From Massilia sp. YIM B02769 (lineage in GTDB: Bacteria > Pseudomonadota > Gammaproteobacteria > Burkholderiales > Burkholderiaceae_D), in assembly GCF_030411995.1 (NCBI RefSeq), contig NZ_JASNRC010000006.1:186001-250000 (forward strand): 64,000 bases of DNA, written 5' to 3'. Positions 57,345 to 64,000 of the stretch are shown here, piece by piece (position 1 is the stretch's first letter; each line of letters opens with the position of its first letter). Both the position numbers and the translations under genes were made by a program. The notes beneath the pieces were generated by a model. That model did no database searches. It was not told the origin of the DNA and saw only the letters and a program-made list of their open reading frames with translations.

Positions 57345-57368
57345 GTAGGGTGGGTTCTCGAACCCACC
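57345..57368. repeat. GTAG-head palindromic repeat, single arm (rnk-gltA gap)
   Basis: GTAGGGTGGGTTCTCGAACC followed by CACC: one arm of the GGTTC/GAACC stem class without an inverted partner of the same class nearby. The 546-base gap 57075-57620 contains this arm, the doublet at 57383-57511, the gltA terminator and presumably the rnk promoter; I see no gene. Confidence 0.8.
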
Positions 57369-57382
57369 TGGCTTTTGCATTT

Positions 57383-57511
57383 GTAGGGTGGACCGGGCCG
57401 CGCGAGGCTCCCGAGTCCACGCTGTACAACACATGAAAACCGATCACGGTTCCCAAAACTGATTTCGAATGCGCAGACGGTGTACCGCGTGGACTCGGGA
57501 GTCCACCCTAC
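57383..57511. repeat. GTAG-head palindromic repeat, asymmetric doublet with long-loop arm
   Basis: The left arm has an enlarged loop: GTAGGGTGGACCGGGCCGCG, then CGAGGCTCCCGAGTCCACG. The right arm is short: CGCGTGGACTCGGGAGTCCA then CCCTAC. Both stems use the GGACTC/GAGTCC pairing, so the two arms of one doublet have co-evolved. Confidence 0.85.
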
Positions 57512-57573
57512 AACTGCGCACAAGAGCCCAGTATAACCACCCTGCCCGTTTCGTCAACGCATGCGGCCTACCA

Positions 57574-57599
57574 ATAAAAAAGCGGGCCGCAGCCCGCTT
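57574..57599 (-). terminator. Rho-independent terminator after gltA
   Basis: On the minus strand AGCGGGC and GCCCGCT form a 7-bp stem around a 4-base loop, followed by TTTTTTATT. It begins about 22 bases after the gltA stop. Confidence 0.85.
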
Positions 57600-57620
57600 C
57601 TTCGCGTACTTCGAGACAGA

Positions 57621-58922
57621 TTAACGCTTGTCGATCGACGGCACGTCACGTACCGGCGAACCGACGAACAGCTGGCGCGGACGGCCGATCTTCTGTTCTG
57701 GATCGGCAATCATTTCGTTCCACTGCGCAATCCAGCCGATCGTACGGGCCATTGCGAAAATACCGGTGAACAGCGAGACCGGGATGCCCAGTGCCGACTG
57801 CACGATGCCCGAGTAGAAGTCGACGTTCGGGTACAGTTTGCGCGACACGAAGTATTCGTCTTCCAGGGCGATGCGTTCCAGTTCCATGGCCAGCTTGAAC
57901 AGCGGGTCGTCCTGCAGGCCCAGTTCTTCCAGCACTTCGTGGCAAGTTTCGCGCATCAGCTTGGCGCGCGGGTCGAAGTTCTTGTACACGCGGTGACCGA
58001 AGCCCATCAGCTTCACGCCCGAGTTCTTGTCCTTGACCTTCTCGATGAAGGCAGGGATGTTCTCGACCGAGCCGATTTCCTTCAGCATGGTCAGGGCCGC
58101 TTCGTTGGCGCCGCCGTGGGCAGGGCCCCACAGGCAGGCGATGCCGGCAGCGATACAGGCGAACGGGTTCGCGCCCGACGAGCCGGCCAGGCGGACGGTC
58201 GAGGTCGATGCGTTCTGCTCGTGGTCGGCGTGCAGGATCAGGATGCGGTCCAGGGCGCGCACGAGCACGTCGTTGACCTTGTACTCTTCGCACGGGTTCG
58301 AGAACATCATGTGCATGAAGTTCGCGCTGTACGACAGGTCGTTGCGTGGGTAGACGAACGGCTGGCCGACCGAGTACTTGTATGCCATGGCGACCAGGGT
58401 CGGCATCTTGGCGATCAGGCGGATGGCGGAGATTTCACGCTGTTCCGGATCGTTGATGTCGAGCGAGTCGTGGTAGAACGAAGCCAGCGCGCCGACGGTG
58501 CCGACCAGGACCGACATCGGGTGCGCGTCGCGGCGGAAGCCACGGAAGAAGAAGTTCATCTGCTCGTGGATCATCGTGTGACGGGTCACGGTGTTCTCGA
58601 ACTTGGCTTTCTGCTCGGCGTTCGGCAGTTCGCCGTTCAGCAGCAGGTAGCAGGTTTCCAGGAAGTCGCAGTTGACTGCCAGCTGCTCGATCGGGTAGCC
58701 GCGGTACAGCAGCTCGCCCTTGTCGCCATCGATGTAGGTGATGCTCGAGTTGCACGAGGCAGTCGACATGAAGCCAGGGTCGTACGTGAATTTGCCAGTC
58801 TGGCCATACAGCTTGCGGATGTCGATGACGTCCGGGCCGATCGTGCCCTTGTAAATCGGCATGTCGACCGATGGGCTGCCGTCGGAGAACGACAGGGTGG
58901 CTTTGGTATCAGAGATATTCAT
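57621..58922 (-). CDS. gltA: Citrate synthase
   Basis: Condenses acetyl-CoA and oxaloacetate in the TCA cycle. The 433-residue type II (hexameric) enzyme has an N-terminal beta domain, [12 protein letters not shown], catalytic His in [15 protein letters not shown] and [14 protein letters not shown], and the C-terminal catalytic Asp region [30 protein letters not shown] precedes the ATG. It follows sdhE. Confidence 0.97.
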   Translation of the reverse strand: MNISDTKATLSFSDGSPSVDMPIYKGTIGPDVIDIRKLYGQTGKFTYDPGFMSTASCNSSITYIDGDKGELLYRGYPIEQLAVNCDFLETCYLLLNGELPNAEQKAKFENTVTRHTMIHEQMNFFFRGFRRDAHPMSVLVGTVGALASFYHDSLDINDPEQREISAIRLIAKMPTLVAMAYKYSVGQPFVYPRNDLSYSANFMHMMFSNPCEEYKVNDVLVRALDRILILHADHEQNASTSTVRLAGSSGANPFACIAAGIACLWGPAHGGANEAALTMLKEIGSVENIPAFIEKVKDKNSGVKLMGFGHRVYKNFDPRAKLMRETCHEVLEELGLQDDPLFKLAMELERIALEDEYFVSRKLYPNVDFYSGIVQSALGIPVSLFTGIFAMARTIGWIAQWNEMIADPEQKIGRPRQLFVGSPVRDVPSIDKR

Positions 58923-58977
58923 GGCACTTCCTTCTTGGGAGTGGATCTACAAAATGTAAAACGAATACGAAATTCGC

Positions 58978-59268
58978 TCACGCTTGGCGCAGGCGCGCCA
59001 CCAGGGCGCGCACGTGCGGCAGGTCGGTTTCGCCCTCGGGCTCGGCGCGGCCCAGCAGCAGGTCCATCAGCGGGTTGTCCGCCAGGTCCAGCAGGCGGGT
59101 CAGCGCGTCGACTTCCTCGTCGCTCAAGGTTTCCTCATGCGCATCCAGGAAGCGCGTGAGGATCAGGTCGTTCTCGAGCAGTCCACGGCGTGCACGCCAG
59201 CGCAGGCGGGCACGGTTGGTCGGGTCGGATTGATGCGCGGCTTGCGGCGCTGTTTGCTGTGTTTCCAC
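58978..59268 (-). CDS. sdhE: FAD assembly factor SdhE
   Basis: SdhE helps insert covalent FAD into SdhA. The 96-residue product has the invariant RGLLEND (RGxxE) motif after LRWRAR and a helical core ending in a LVARLRQA tail; the N-terminal ~20 residues are a Gln/Ala extension. It lies between sdhB and gltA, the usual location, but is separated from sdhB by a 360-base gap filled with repeats. Confidence 0.93.
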   Translation of the reverse strand: METQQTAPQAAHQSDPTNRARLRWRARRGLLENDLILTRFLDAHEETLSDEEVDALTRLLDLADNPLMDLLLGRAEPEGETDLPHVRALVARLRQA

Positions 59269-59486
59269 GCTAGAGTCCGTTGTTGGGTCAACACTATACT
59301 CCGGCTGCCGGACTTCGGCAGTACCGTACTTTTACTGTATTTATTGCAATACTTTGGACGCAATCAGGCGGAGGATATCCGATTTTTGCGACACGGGACG
59401 GACGGTAAGTTGTTCGTTCCGGTTGTTACCTACGCGGACGGATGTGTCCGGTTTTGCATGCGTTATCAGTGCGCATGCGGGGTGTG

Positions 59487-59586
59487 GTGGGTTCGAGAAC
59501 CCACCCTACGTGTTCAACCGTTTGTTGAACGGGTGGACGGAGAATCCGTCCACCCTACAACCGTAGGGTGGGTACTCGTACCCACC
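59487..59586. repeat. Cluster of three GTAG-head palindromic arms (sdhB-sdhE gap)
   Basis: Three arms lie in a row. 59487-59509 is in the GGTTC/GAACC class, pointing left. 59525-59558 is in the GGACGG/CCGTCC class, pointing left. 59563-59586 (GTAGGGTGGGTACTCGTACC then CACC) is in the GGTAC/GTACC class, pointing right. Three different stem classes side by side show serial insertion rather than one doublet. The 360-base gap 59269-59628 shows nothing else apart from the sdhE leader. Confidence 0.85.
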
Positions 59587-59628
59587 ACTCCACGGCCGGC
59601 ATCAAAGCGCCGGCCGCAAACAGCGAGC

Positions 59629-60339
59629 TTAAATCGCCCGGCGAACCAGCATTTCCTTGATCTTGCCGATCGCCTTGTTCGGATTCAGGCCCTTCGGGCA
59701 GACGTCCGTGCAATTCATGATCGAGTGGCAGCGGAACAGGCGGTACGGGTCTTCCAGGTTGTCCAGGCGCTCGTTGGTGGCTTCGTCGCGCGAGTCGGCG
59801 ATGAAGCGGTAGGCTTGCAGCAGGCCGGCCGGACCGACGAACTTGTCCGGGTTCCACCAGAACGACGGGCAGGAGGTCGAGCAGCAGGCGCACAGGATGC
59901 ACTCGTACAGGCCGTCGAGCTCTTCGCGCTCTTCCGGCGATTGCAGGCGCTCTTTCTCCGGCTTGATCGAATCGTTGATCAGGAACGGCTTGATCGAGTG
60001 GTACTGCTTGAAGAAGTTGGTCATGTCGACCACCAGGTCGCGCACCACCGGCAGGCCCGGCAGAGGACGCAGCACGATCGGCTGGGTCAGCTCGTTCAGG
60101 TTGGTGGTGCAGGCCAGGCCGTTCTTGCCGTTGATGTTCATCGCGTCCGAACCGCACACGCCTTCGCGGCAGGAGCGGCGCAGGGCCAGCGAGTCGTCGA
60201 CGTCGGCCTTGATGCGCTGCAGTGCGTCGAGCAGCATCTTGTCGGTGTCCTTCAGTTCGACGGTGATGTCTTGCATGTAAGGCTTCGTATCCTTGTCCGG
60301 ATCGTAGCGGTAGATCTTCAGTTGGACTGTGCGTGCCAT
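59629..60339 (-). CDS. sdhB: Succinate dehydrogenase iron-sulfur subunit
   Basis: Carries electrons from FAD in SdhA to quinone. The 236-residue product has the [2Fe-2S] cysteines in [21 protein letters not shown] and two further cluster motifs, [12 protein letters not shown] and [17 protein letters not shown]. Complete and normal in length. Confidence 0.97.
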   Translation of the reverse strand: MARTVQLKIYRYDPDKDTKPYMQDITVELKDTDKMLLDALQRIKADVDDSLALRRSCREGVCGSDAMNINGKNGLACTTNLNELTQPIVLRPLPGLPVVRDLVVDMTNFFKQYHSIKPFLINDSIKPEKERLQSPEEREELDGLYECILCACCSTSCPSFWWNPDKFVGPAGLLQAYRFIADSRDEATNERLDNLEDPYRLFRCHSIMNCTDVCPKGLNPNKAIGKIKEMLVRRAI

Positions 60340-60401
60340 TTTTTTGCCTATTCAGTCGGGGCGCAGCCTGTGCCGCACCCTCATCAATGATGTTTCGTGG
60401 A

Positions 60402-62180
60402 TTAGAAGGTACGTGGCTTCGGTTTGAAGGTATCGACCGTCAGCGGCTTGGTCACGACCGGCTTGTAGTCCAGGCGGTTGCCTTCCGAGAAGAACAGCGT
60501 GTGCTTCATCCAGTTTTCGTCGTCGCGCTGCTCGTAGTCGCTGTGGGCGTGGGCGCCGCGCGATTCCTTGCGGGCTGCCGCCGAGACGACGGTCGCTTTC
60601 GCCACTTCGATCAGGTTGTCGAGTTCGATCGCTTCGATACGCGCAGTGTTGAACACCTTCGACTTGTCCTTGAACGAGATGTGCTTGCGGCGCTCGTCCA
60701 GCTTCATGATTTCCTTGACGCCTTCGTCCATCAGGGCCTGGGTACGGAACACGCCGCAGTGCTTCTGCATCGTGGCGCGGATCGCGTTGGCGACGTCCTG
60801 CACCTTTTCGCCGCCGGTCGAGGTTTCCAGGGCATTCAGGCGGCCCAGGGCGTAGTCGGCGAAGTCCTTCGGCAGCGCGCGGTTGCCCTGCGCCTTCAGG
60901 TTCTGGCCGACGATGTGGTTGCCGGCCGCGCGGCCGAAGACCACCAGGTCGAGCAGCGAGTTGGTGCCCAGGCGGTTGGCGCCGTGCACCGACACGCAGG
61001 CGCATTCGCCGATTGCGTACAGGCCGTTGACGATCTTCTGGCCGCCGGTGCCGTCAGGGGCAACCACCTGGCCATGGATGTTGGTCGGGATGCCGCCCAT
61101 CTGGTAGTGGATGGTCGGGACGACAGGAATCGGTTCCTTGGTCGCGTCGACGTTGGCGAACTTGTGGCCGATTTCCAGGATCGACGGCAGGCGCTTCTTG
61201 ATGGTGTCGGCGCCGATGTGGCGCAGGTCCAGCAGCACGTGGTCCTTGTTCGGGCCGACGCCGCGGCCTTCCTTGATTTCCTGGTCCATCGAACGCGAGA
61301 CGAAGTCGCGCGGCGCCAGGTCCTTCAGGGTCGGCGCATAGCGCTCCATGAAGCGTTCGCCGTTCGAGTTGATCAGGATACCGCCCTCGCCGCGCACGCC
61401 TTCGGTGATCAGCACGCCCGCGCCGGCCACGCCGGTCGGGTGGAACTGCCAGAACTCCATGTCCTGCAGCGGCAGGCCGGCACGTGCCGCCATGCCCAGG
61501 CCGTCGCCGGTGTTGATGAAGGCATTGGTCGAGGCGGCGAAGATACGGCCGGCGCCGCCGGTGGCGAAGATGGTGGTCTTCGCTTGCAGCATCATGACGT
61601 CGCCGGTTTCCATTTCCAGGGCCACCACGCCGAGCACGTCGCCGTCGCTGTTGCGCACCAAGTCGAGGGCTTGCCATTCGACGAAGAAGTGGGTGCGCGA
61701 GCGGACGTTGCGCTGGTACAGGGTGTGCAGCAGGGCGTGGCCGGTACGGTCGGCTGCGGCGCAGGCGCGCTGCACCGGCTTTTCGCCGAAGTTGGCGGTG
61801 TGGCCGCCGAACGGACGCTGGTAGATGGTCCCGTCGGGGTTACGGTCGAACGGCATGCCGAAGTGTTCGAGCTCGTAGACGACCTTCGGTGCTTCGCGGC
61901 ACATGAATTCGATGGCGTCCTGGTCGCCCAGGTAGTCCGAACCCTTGACGGTGTCGAACATGTGCCAGTACCAGTCGTCTTCGCTCATGTTGCCGAGCGA
62001 GGCGCCGATGCCGCCCTGGGCCGCCACGGTGTGCGAACGGGTCGGGAAGACCTTCGACAGCACGGCGACGTTCAGGCCGGCTTCGGTCAGTTGCAGTGCG
62101 GCGCGCAGGCCGGAGCCGCCGGCGCCGACGATGACGACGTCGAATTGGCGGGTTGGAATTGCACTAGTAATTGCTGCCAC
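60402..62180 (-). CDS. sdhA: Succinate dehydrogenase flavoprotein subunit
   Basis: Oxidises succinate with covalently bound FAD. The 592-residue product has the dinucleotide fold VVIVGAGGSGLRAALQL, the flavinylated His50 in TRSHTVAAQGGIGA, and the substrate-site HGANRLGTNSLLDLVVFGR. I chose the GTG at 62180, two bases after the sdhD stop, with TGGAG upstream; the upstream open frame lies inside sdhD. Confidence 0.96.
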   Translation of the reverse strand: MAAITSAIPTRQFDVVIVGAGGSGLRAALQLTEAGLNVAVLSKVFPTRSHTVAAQGGIGASLGNMSEDDWYWHMFDTVKGSDYLGDQDAIEFMCREAPKVVYELEHFGMPFDRNPDGTIYQRPFGGHTANFGEKPVQRACAAADRTGHALLHTLYQRNVRSRTHFFVEWQALDLVRNSDGDVLGVVALEMETGDVMMLQAKTTIFATGGAGRIFAASTNAFINTGDGLGMAARAGLPLQDMEFWQFHPTGVAGAGVLITEGVRGEGGILINSNGERFMERYAPTLKDLAPRDFVSRSMDQEIKEGRGVGPNKDHVLLDLRHIGADTIKKRLPSILEIGHKFANVDATKEPIPVVPTIHYQMGGIPTNIHGQVVAPDGTGGQKIVNGLYAIGECACVSVHGANRLGTNSLLDLVVFGRAAGNHIVGQNLKAQGNRALPKDFADYALGRLNALETSTGGEKVQDVANAIRATMQKHCGVFRTQALMDEGVKEIMKLDERRKHISFKDKSKVFNTARIEAIELDNLIEVAKATVVSAAARKESRGAHAHSDYEQRDDENWMKHTLFFSEGNRLDYKPVVTKPLTVDTFKPKPRTF

Positions 62181-62182
62181 GA

Positions 62183-62551
62183 TTAAACACTCCAGAGAAT
62201 TTGCACAGTCCACACGGCATAGGCCAGCAGTGCGAGCACGGTGGCACATTGCAGGAACAGCTTGATGCCGGCGTTCTTGACGTAGTCCATCCAGATGTCA
62301 CGCAGGCCGACCCAGGCGTGGTAGAACAGGCCGAAGAAGGTCACGGCCGAGAACAGCTTGAACCACTGGCGCGAGAACAGTGCCGCCCAGCCTTCGTAGG
62401 TGAAATTCTGTGCGGTCAGGAAGGTGCCGAGCAGGATGACGGTGTAGACCACCATCAGGATGGCGGTGATGCGCTGGGCCAGCCAGTCGCGCACGCCGTA
62501 GTGGGCGCCGACGACGAGGCGGCGCTGGCCGATATTATTCTTGCTTGCCAT
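62183..62551 (-). CDS. sdhD: Succinate dehydrogenase membrane anchor SdhD
   Basis: The 122-residue subunit has three transmembrane helices and the motif YHAWVGLRDIWMDYVKNAG, with the Asp-Tyr near the quinone site. It anchors SdhAB with SdhC and shares haem b. It is two bases from sdhC. Confidence 0.95.
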   Translation of the reverse strand: MASKNNIGQRRLVVGAHYGVRDWLAQRITAILMVVYTVILLGTFLTAQNFTYEGWAALFSRQWFKLFSAVTFFGLFYHAWVGLRDIWMDYVKNAGIKLFLQCATVLALLAYAVWTVQILWSV

Positions 62552-62553
62552 GA

Positions 62554-62976
62554 TTAGAAGACTCCAAACAGTTTCAGGCCGACGACGACGGTCAGGGCCA
62601 GGCTGATCACCAGCACCCAGCGTGCGGTTTTCTGTGCTGCATCCTTGTCCAGGGCCAGGTGGTTATCCATGAACAGGTGGCGGACGCCGGCGGTGAAGTG
62701 GTGCAGGTAGGCCCACGACAGGCCGAGCAGGATGACCTTGACGAACAGGTTGTCGACGATGCCGGCGAAATGGGCGAAGGAAATCTCCGAGCGCAGGCTT
62801 TCCTGCAGCAGGTAGAGCAGGAAAGGCAGCATCAGGAACATGCCGAACCCGCTGATACGGTGCAGGATCGATACAATCGCCGACGGCGGCTGGCGATAGT
62901 TCATCGTAATGTCGGTAATGTTGACATTACGAATCGGCTGTCCCCTCTTTTGCTGCTTTGTTATGGCTTCGGACAT
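62554..62976 (-). CDS. sdhC: Succinate dehydrogenase cytochrome b556 subunit
   Basis: The 140-residue membrane subunit has three transmembrane helices, the quinone-site SILHRISGFGMF and the haem-ligand region LHHFTAGVRHLFMD (His93 aligns with the haem His of E. coli). AAGGAGGTG precedes the ATG. It is the first gene of sdhCDAB. Confidence 0.95.
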   Translation of the reverse strand: MSEAITKQQKRGQPIRNVNITDITMNYRQPPSAIVSILHRISGFGMFLMLPFLLYLLQESLRSEISFAHFAGIVDNLFVKVILLGLSWAYLHHFTAGVRHLFMDNHLALDKDAAQKTARWVLVISLALTVVVGLKLFGVF

Positions 62977-63209
62977 ACAACACCTCCTTGACTGACAAAA
63001 TGTGATTAACCCTTAATTTTCGCCGATTTTTTGATCCGCACCAATATCCGTTTCCGGAATATCGGTCAGTCGCGCGGGGAACAGGGTTTTGTTCGGCGCA
63101 TTCTAAAAACCAACATATTTTAATCGCATGACGCGATTGCTGCCGGGCCCGGTTTGGGCCTGGCAAATTCCTTCAAAAACCATCGTGCCGATCGGTCGCG
63201 GCGCCTCCC

Positions 63210-63350
63210 GTACGGTGGGCACTCCGTGCCCACGCGGAACGTCGCGCCAACGAAACGCTTGTGCGAACGTTGACCGATGGTCATGCGATCCGCGTCGAAG
63301 AGAGCAGCCACGGTGCGAACATTCGCGTGGGCACGGAGTGCCCACCGTAC
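63210..63350. repeat. GTAC-head palindromic repeat, inverted doublet (gntR-sdhC gap)
   Basis: The left arm is GTACGGTGGGCACTCCGTGC then CCACGCGGAACG; the right arm is CGCGTGGGCACGGAGTGCCC then ACCGTAC. The GTAC head and CGGAACG flank are shared with the single arm at 20447-20476. The 399-base gap 62977-63375 holds this doublet and the sdhC promoter region; I see no clear -35/-10 pair by eye. Confidence 0.85.
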
Positions 63351-63375
63351 GGTCACAGCCAACATTCTTCAACCG

Positions 63376-64000
63376 TTACGACAATTCGTTCTGGTAGTGA
63401 TGGTTTGCTGTCGAATACAAGCCACGACGCAACTCCACCGCCTTGTCCCCATAGGTGAACGACACCCGCTCCGCGCACAGCAGCGGCGTGCCTTCGCTCA
63501 CCCCTAAATATTCCGCGGCCGCGCTATCCGCGCCGACCGCACGGATCTTCTCGGTCGCGCGGATCATGCGCGTGCCGAATTCCGATTCGAACAGGCCATA
63601 CATCGGCCCCTTGTATTCCACCAGCCGCTCCGCCGTCAGGCCCTTGAACAACTGCCCCGGCAGCCATAGCTCTTCCAGGATCGTCGGCGCGCCGTCGAAC
63701 GATTGCACACGCTTGATGTAGACGACCGCGTCGCCCGCCTTCAGCTCGAGCAAACGGGCGACCTCGGCCGGCGCGCGGATGCGCTTGACCTCGATGACGC
63801 GGTTGTCGGGATGGTGGGGAACGCCCTCGTCGGGCATCAGTTTCAGGAAACGGAAGTGGGCGCGTTCTTCGTGATGGGTGGCGACAAACGTCCCCTTCCC
63901 CTGGCGGCGCACGACCAGGTTCTCGGCCGCCAGCTCGTCGATGGCCTTGCGCACCGTGCCCTGGCTGACCTTGAAGCGCGCGGCCAGTTCGACCTCGCTC
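63376..64000 (-). CDS. GntR/HutC-family transcriptional regulator (5' end truncated by window)
   Basis: The visible ~208 residues include the second half of a GntR winged helix (ELAARFKVSQGTVRKAIDEL then GKGTFVATHHEE) and a UTRA ligand-binding domain (IEVKRIRAPAEVARLLEL, YKGPMYGLFESEFGTRMI, LCAERVSFTYGDKAVELRRG). The start lies beyond position 64000. In Burkholderiales a GntR regulator commonly sits just upstream of sdhC and probably controls the TCA operon; that link is inferred from position. Confidence 0.9.
   Translation of the reverse strand, partial: SEVELAARFKVSQGTVRKAIDELAAENLVVRRQGKGTFVATHHEERAHFRFLKLMPDEGVPHHPDNRVIEVKRIRAPAEVARLLELKAGDAVVYIKRVQSFDGAPTILEELWLPGQLFKGLTAERLVEYKGPMYGLFESEFGTRMIRATEKIRAVGADSAAAEYLGVSEGTPLLCAERVSFTYGDKAVELRRGLYSTANHHYQNELS

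Overview
The window is a GC-rich, gene-dense chromosomal segment that looks like a betaproteobacterium of the order Burkholderiales, most likely family Oxalobacteraceae (Massilia/Telluria-like). This rests on remembered gene order and protein character, not on a database search. The diagnostic blocks are pilF-rodZ-ispG-hisS-yfgM-bamB-der-hfq-hflX-hflK-hflC-hisZ-purA, surE-pcm-nlpD-rpoS, odhA-odhB-(pspC)-lpdA-zapE and gntR-sdhCDAB-sdhE-gltA. A PEP-CTERM protein fits the same assignment.

Layout. 1-15.2 kb is a long minus-strand housekeeping block: purine/histidine synthesis, the HflKC-HflX-Hfq stress and quality-control genes, ribosome and outer-membrane assembly, isoprenoid synthesis, RodZ/PilF, RlmN and Ndk. 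15.5-18.9 kb on the plus strand holds a Bax-inhibitor-1/YccA-like membrane protein and a hybrid PAS-GAF-GAF histidine kinase. 19-24.3 kb on the minus strand holds rlmD and rpoS-nlpD-pcm-surE. 24.4-27.8 kb is the most unusual locus: a TIR-domain protein translated just ahead of a large protein with a degenerate ParA/KGGVGR-type N-terminus and kinesin-light-chain-like TPRs. 28-34.3 kb has a quinone oxidoreductase, a DinG/YoaA helicase, YdcH, a PP2C-like phosphatase, a lipoprotein and ZapE. 34.5-40.6 kb encodes the 2-oxoglutarate dehydrogenase complex with a SHOCT-PspC gene inside it.

41-50.4 kb is an iron region. A sigma70 promoter overlapped by a near-perfect Fur box drives PepSY-DUF2271-DUF4198-apbE-flavoreductase, and a second Fur box with a good promoter precedes a TonB-dependent siderophore receptor. 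DUF2271 carries an ApbE-type flavinylation motif (DGVSGAT), so I read the operon as a membrane electron path from NADPH to periplasmic ferric siderophore. 50.5-57 kb holds a BaeSR-like two-component system, a proline-rich exported protein, a DUF421 protein, a CHRD/PEP-CTERM protein, gluQ, small exported proteins and rnk. 57.6-64 kb holds gltA, sdhE, sdhBADC and a truncated GntR regulator.

Scattered through the gaps is a family of palindromic repeats with a constant GTAG (or GTAC) head and a stem that varies by paired substitutions. Most occur as inverted doublets 70-140 bp long, like REPINs. No tRNA, rRNA, CRISPR array, insertion sequence or prophage was seen.
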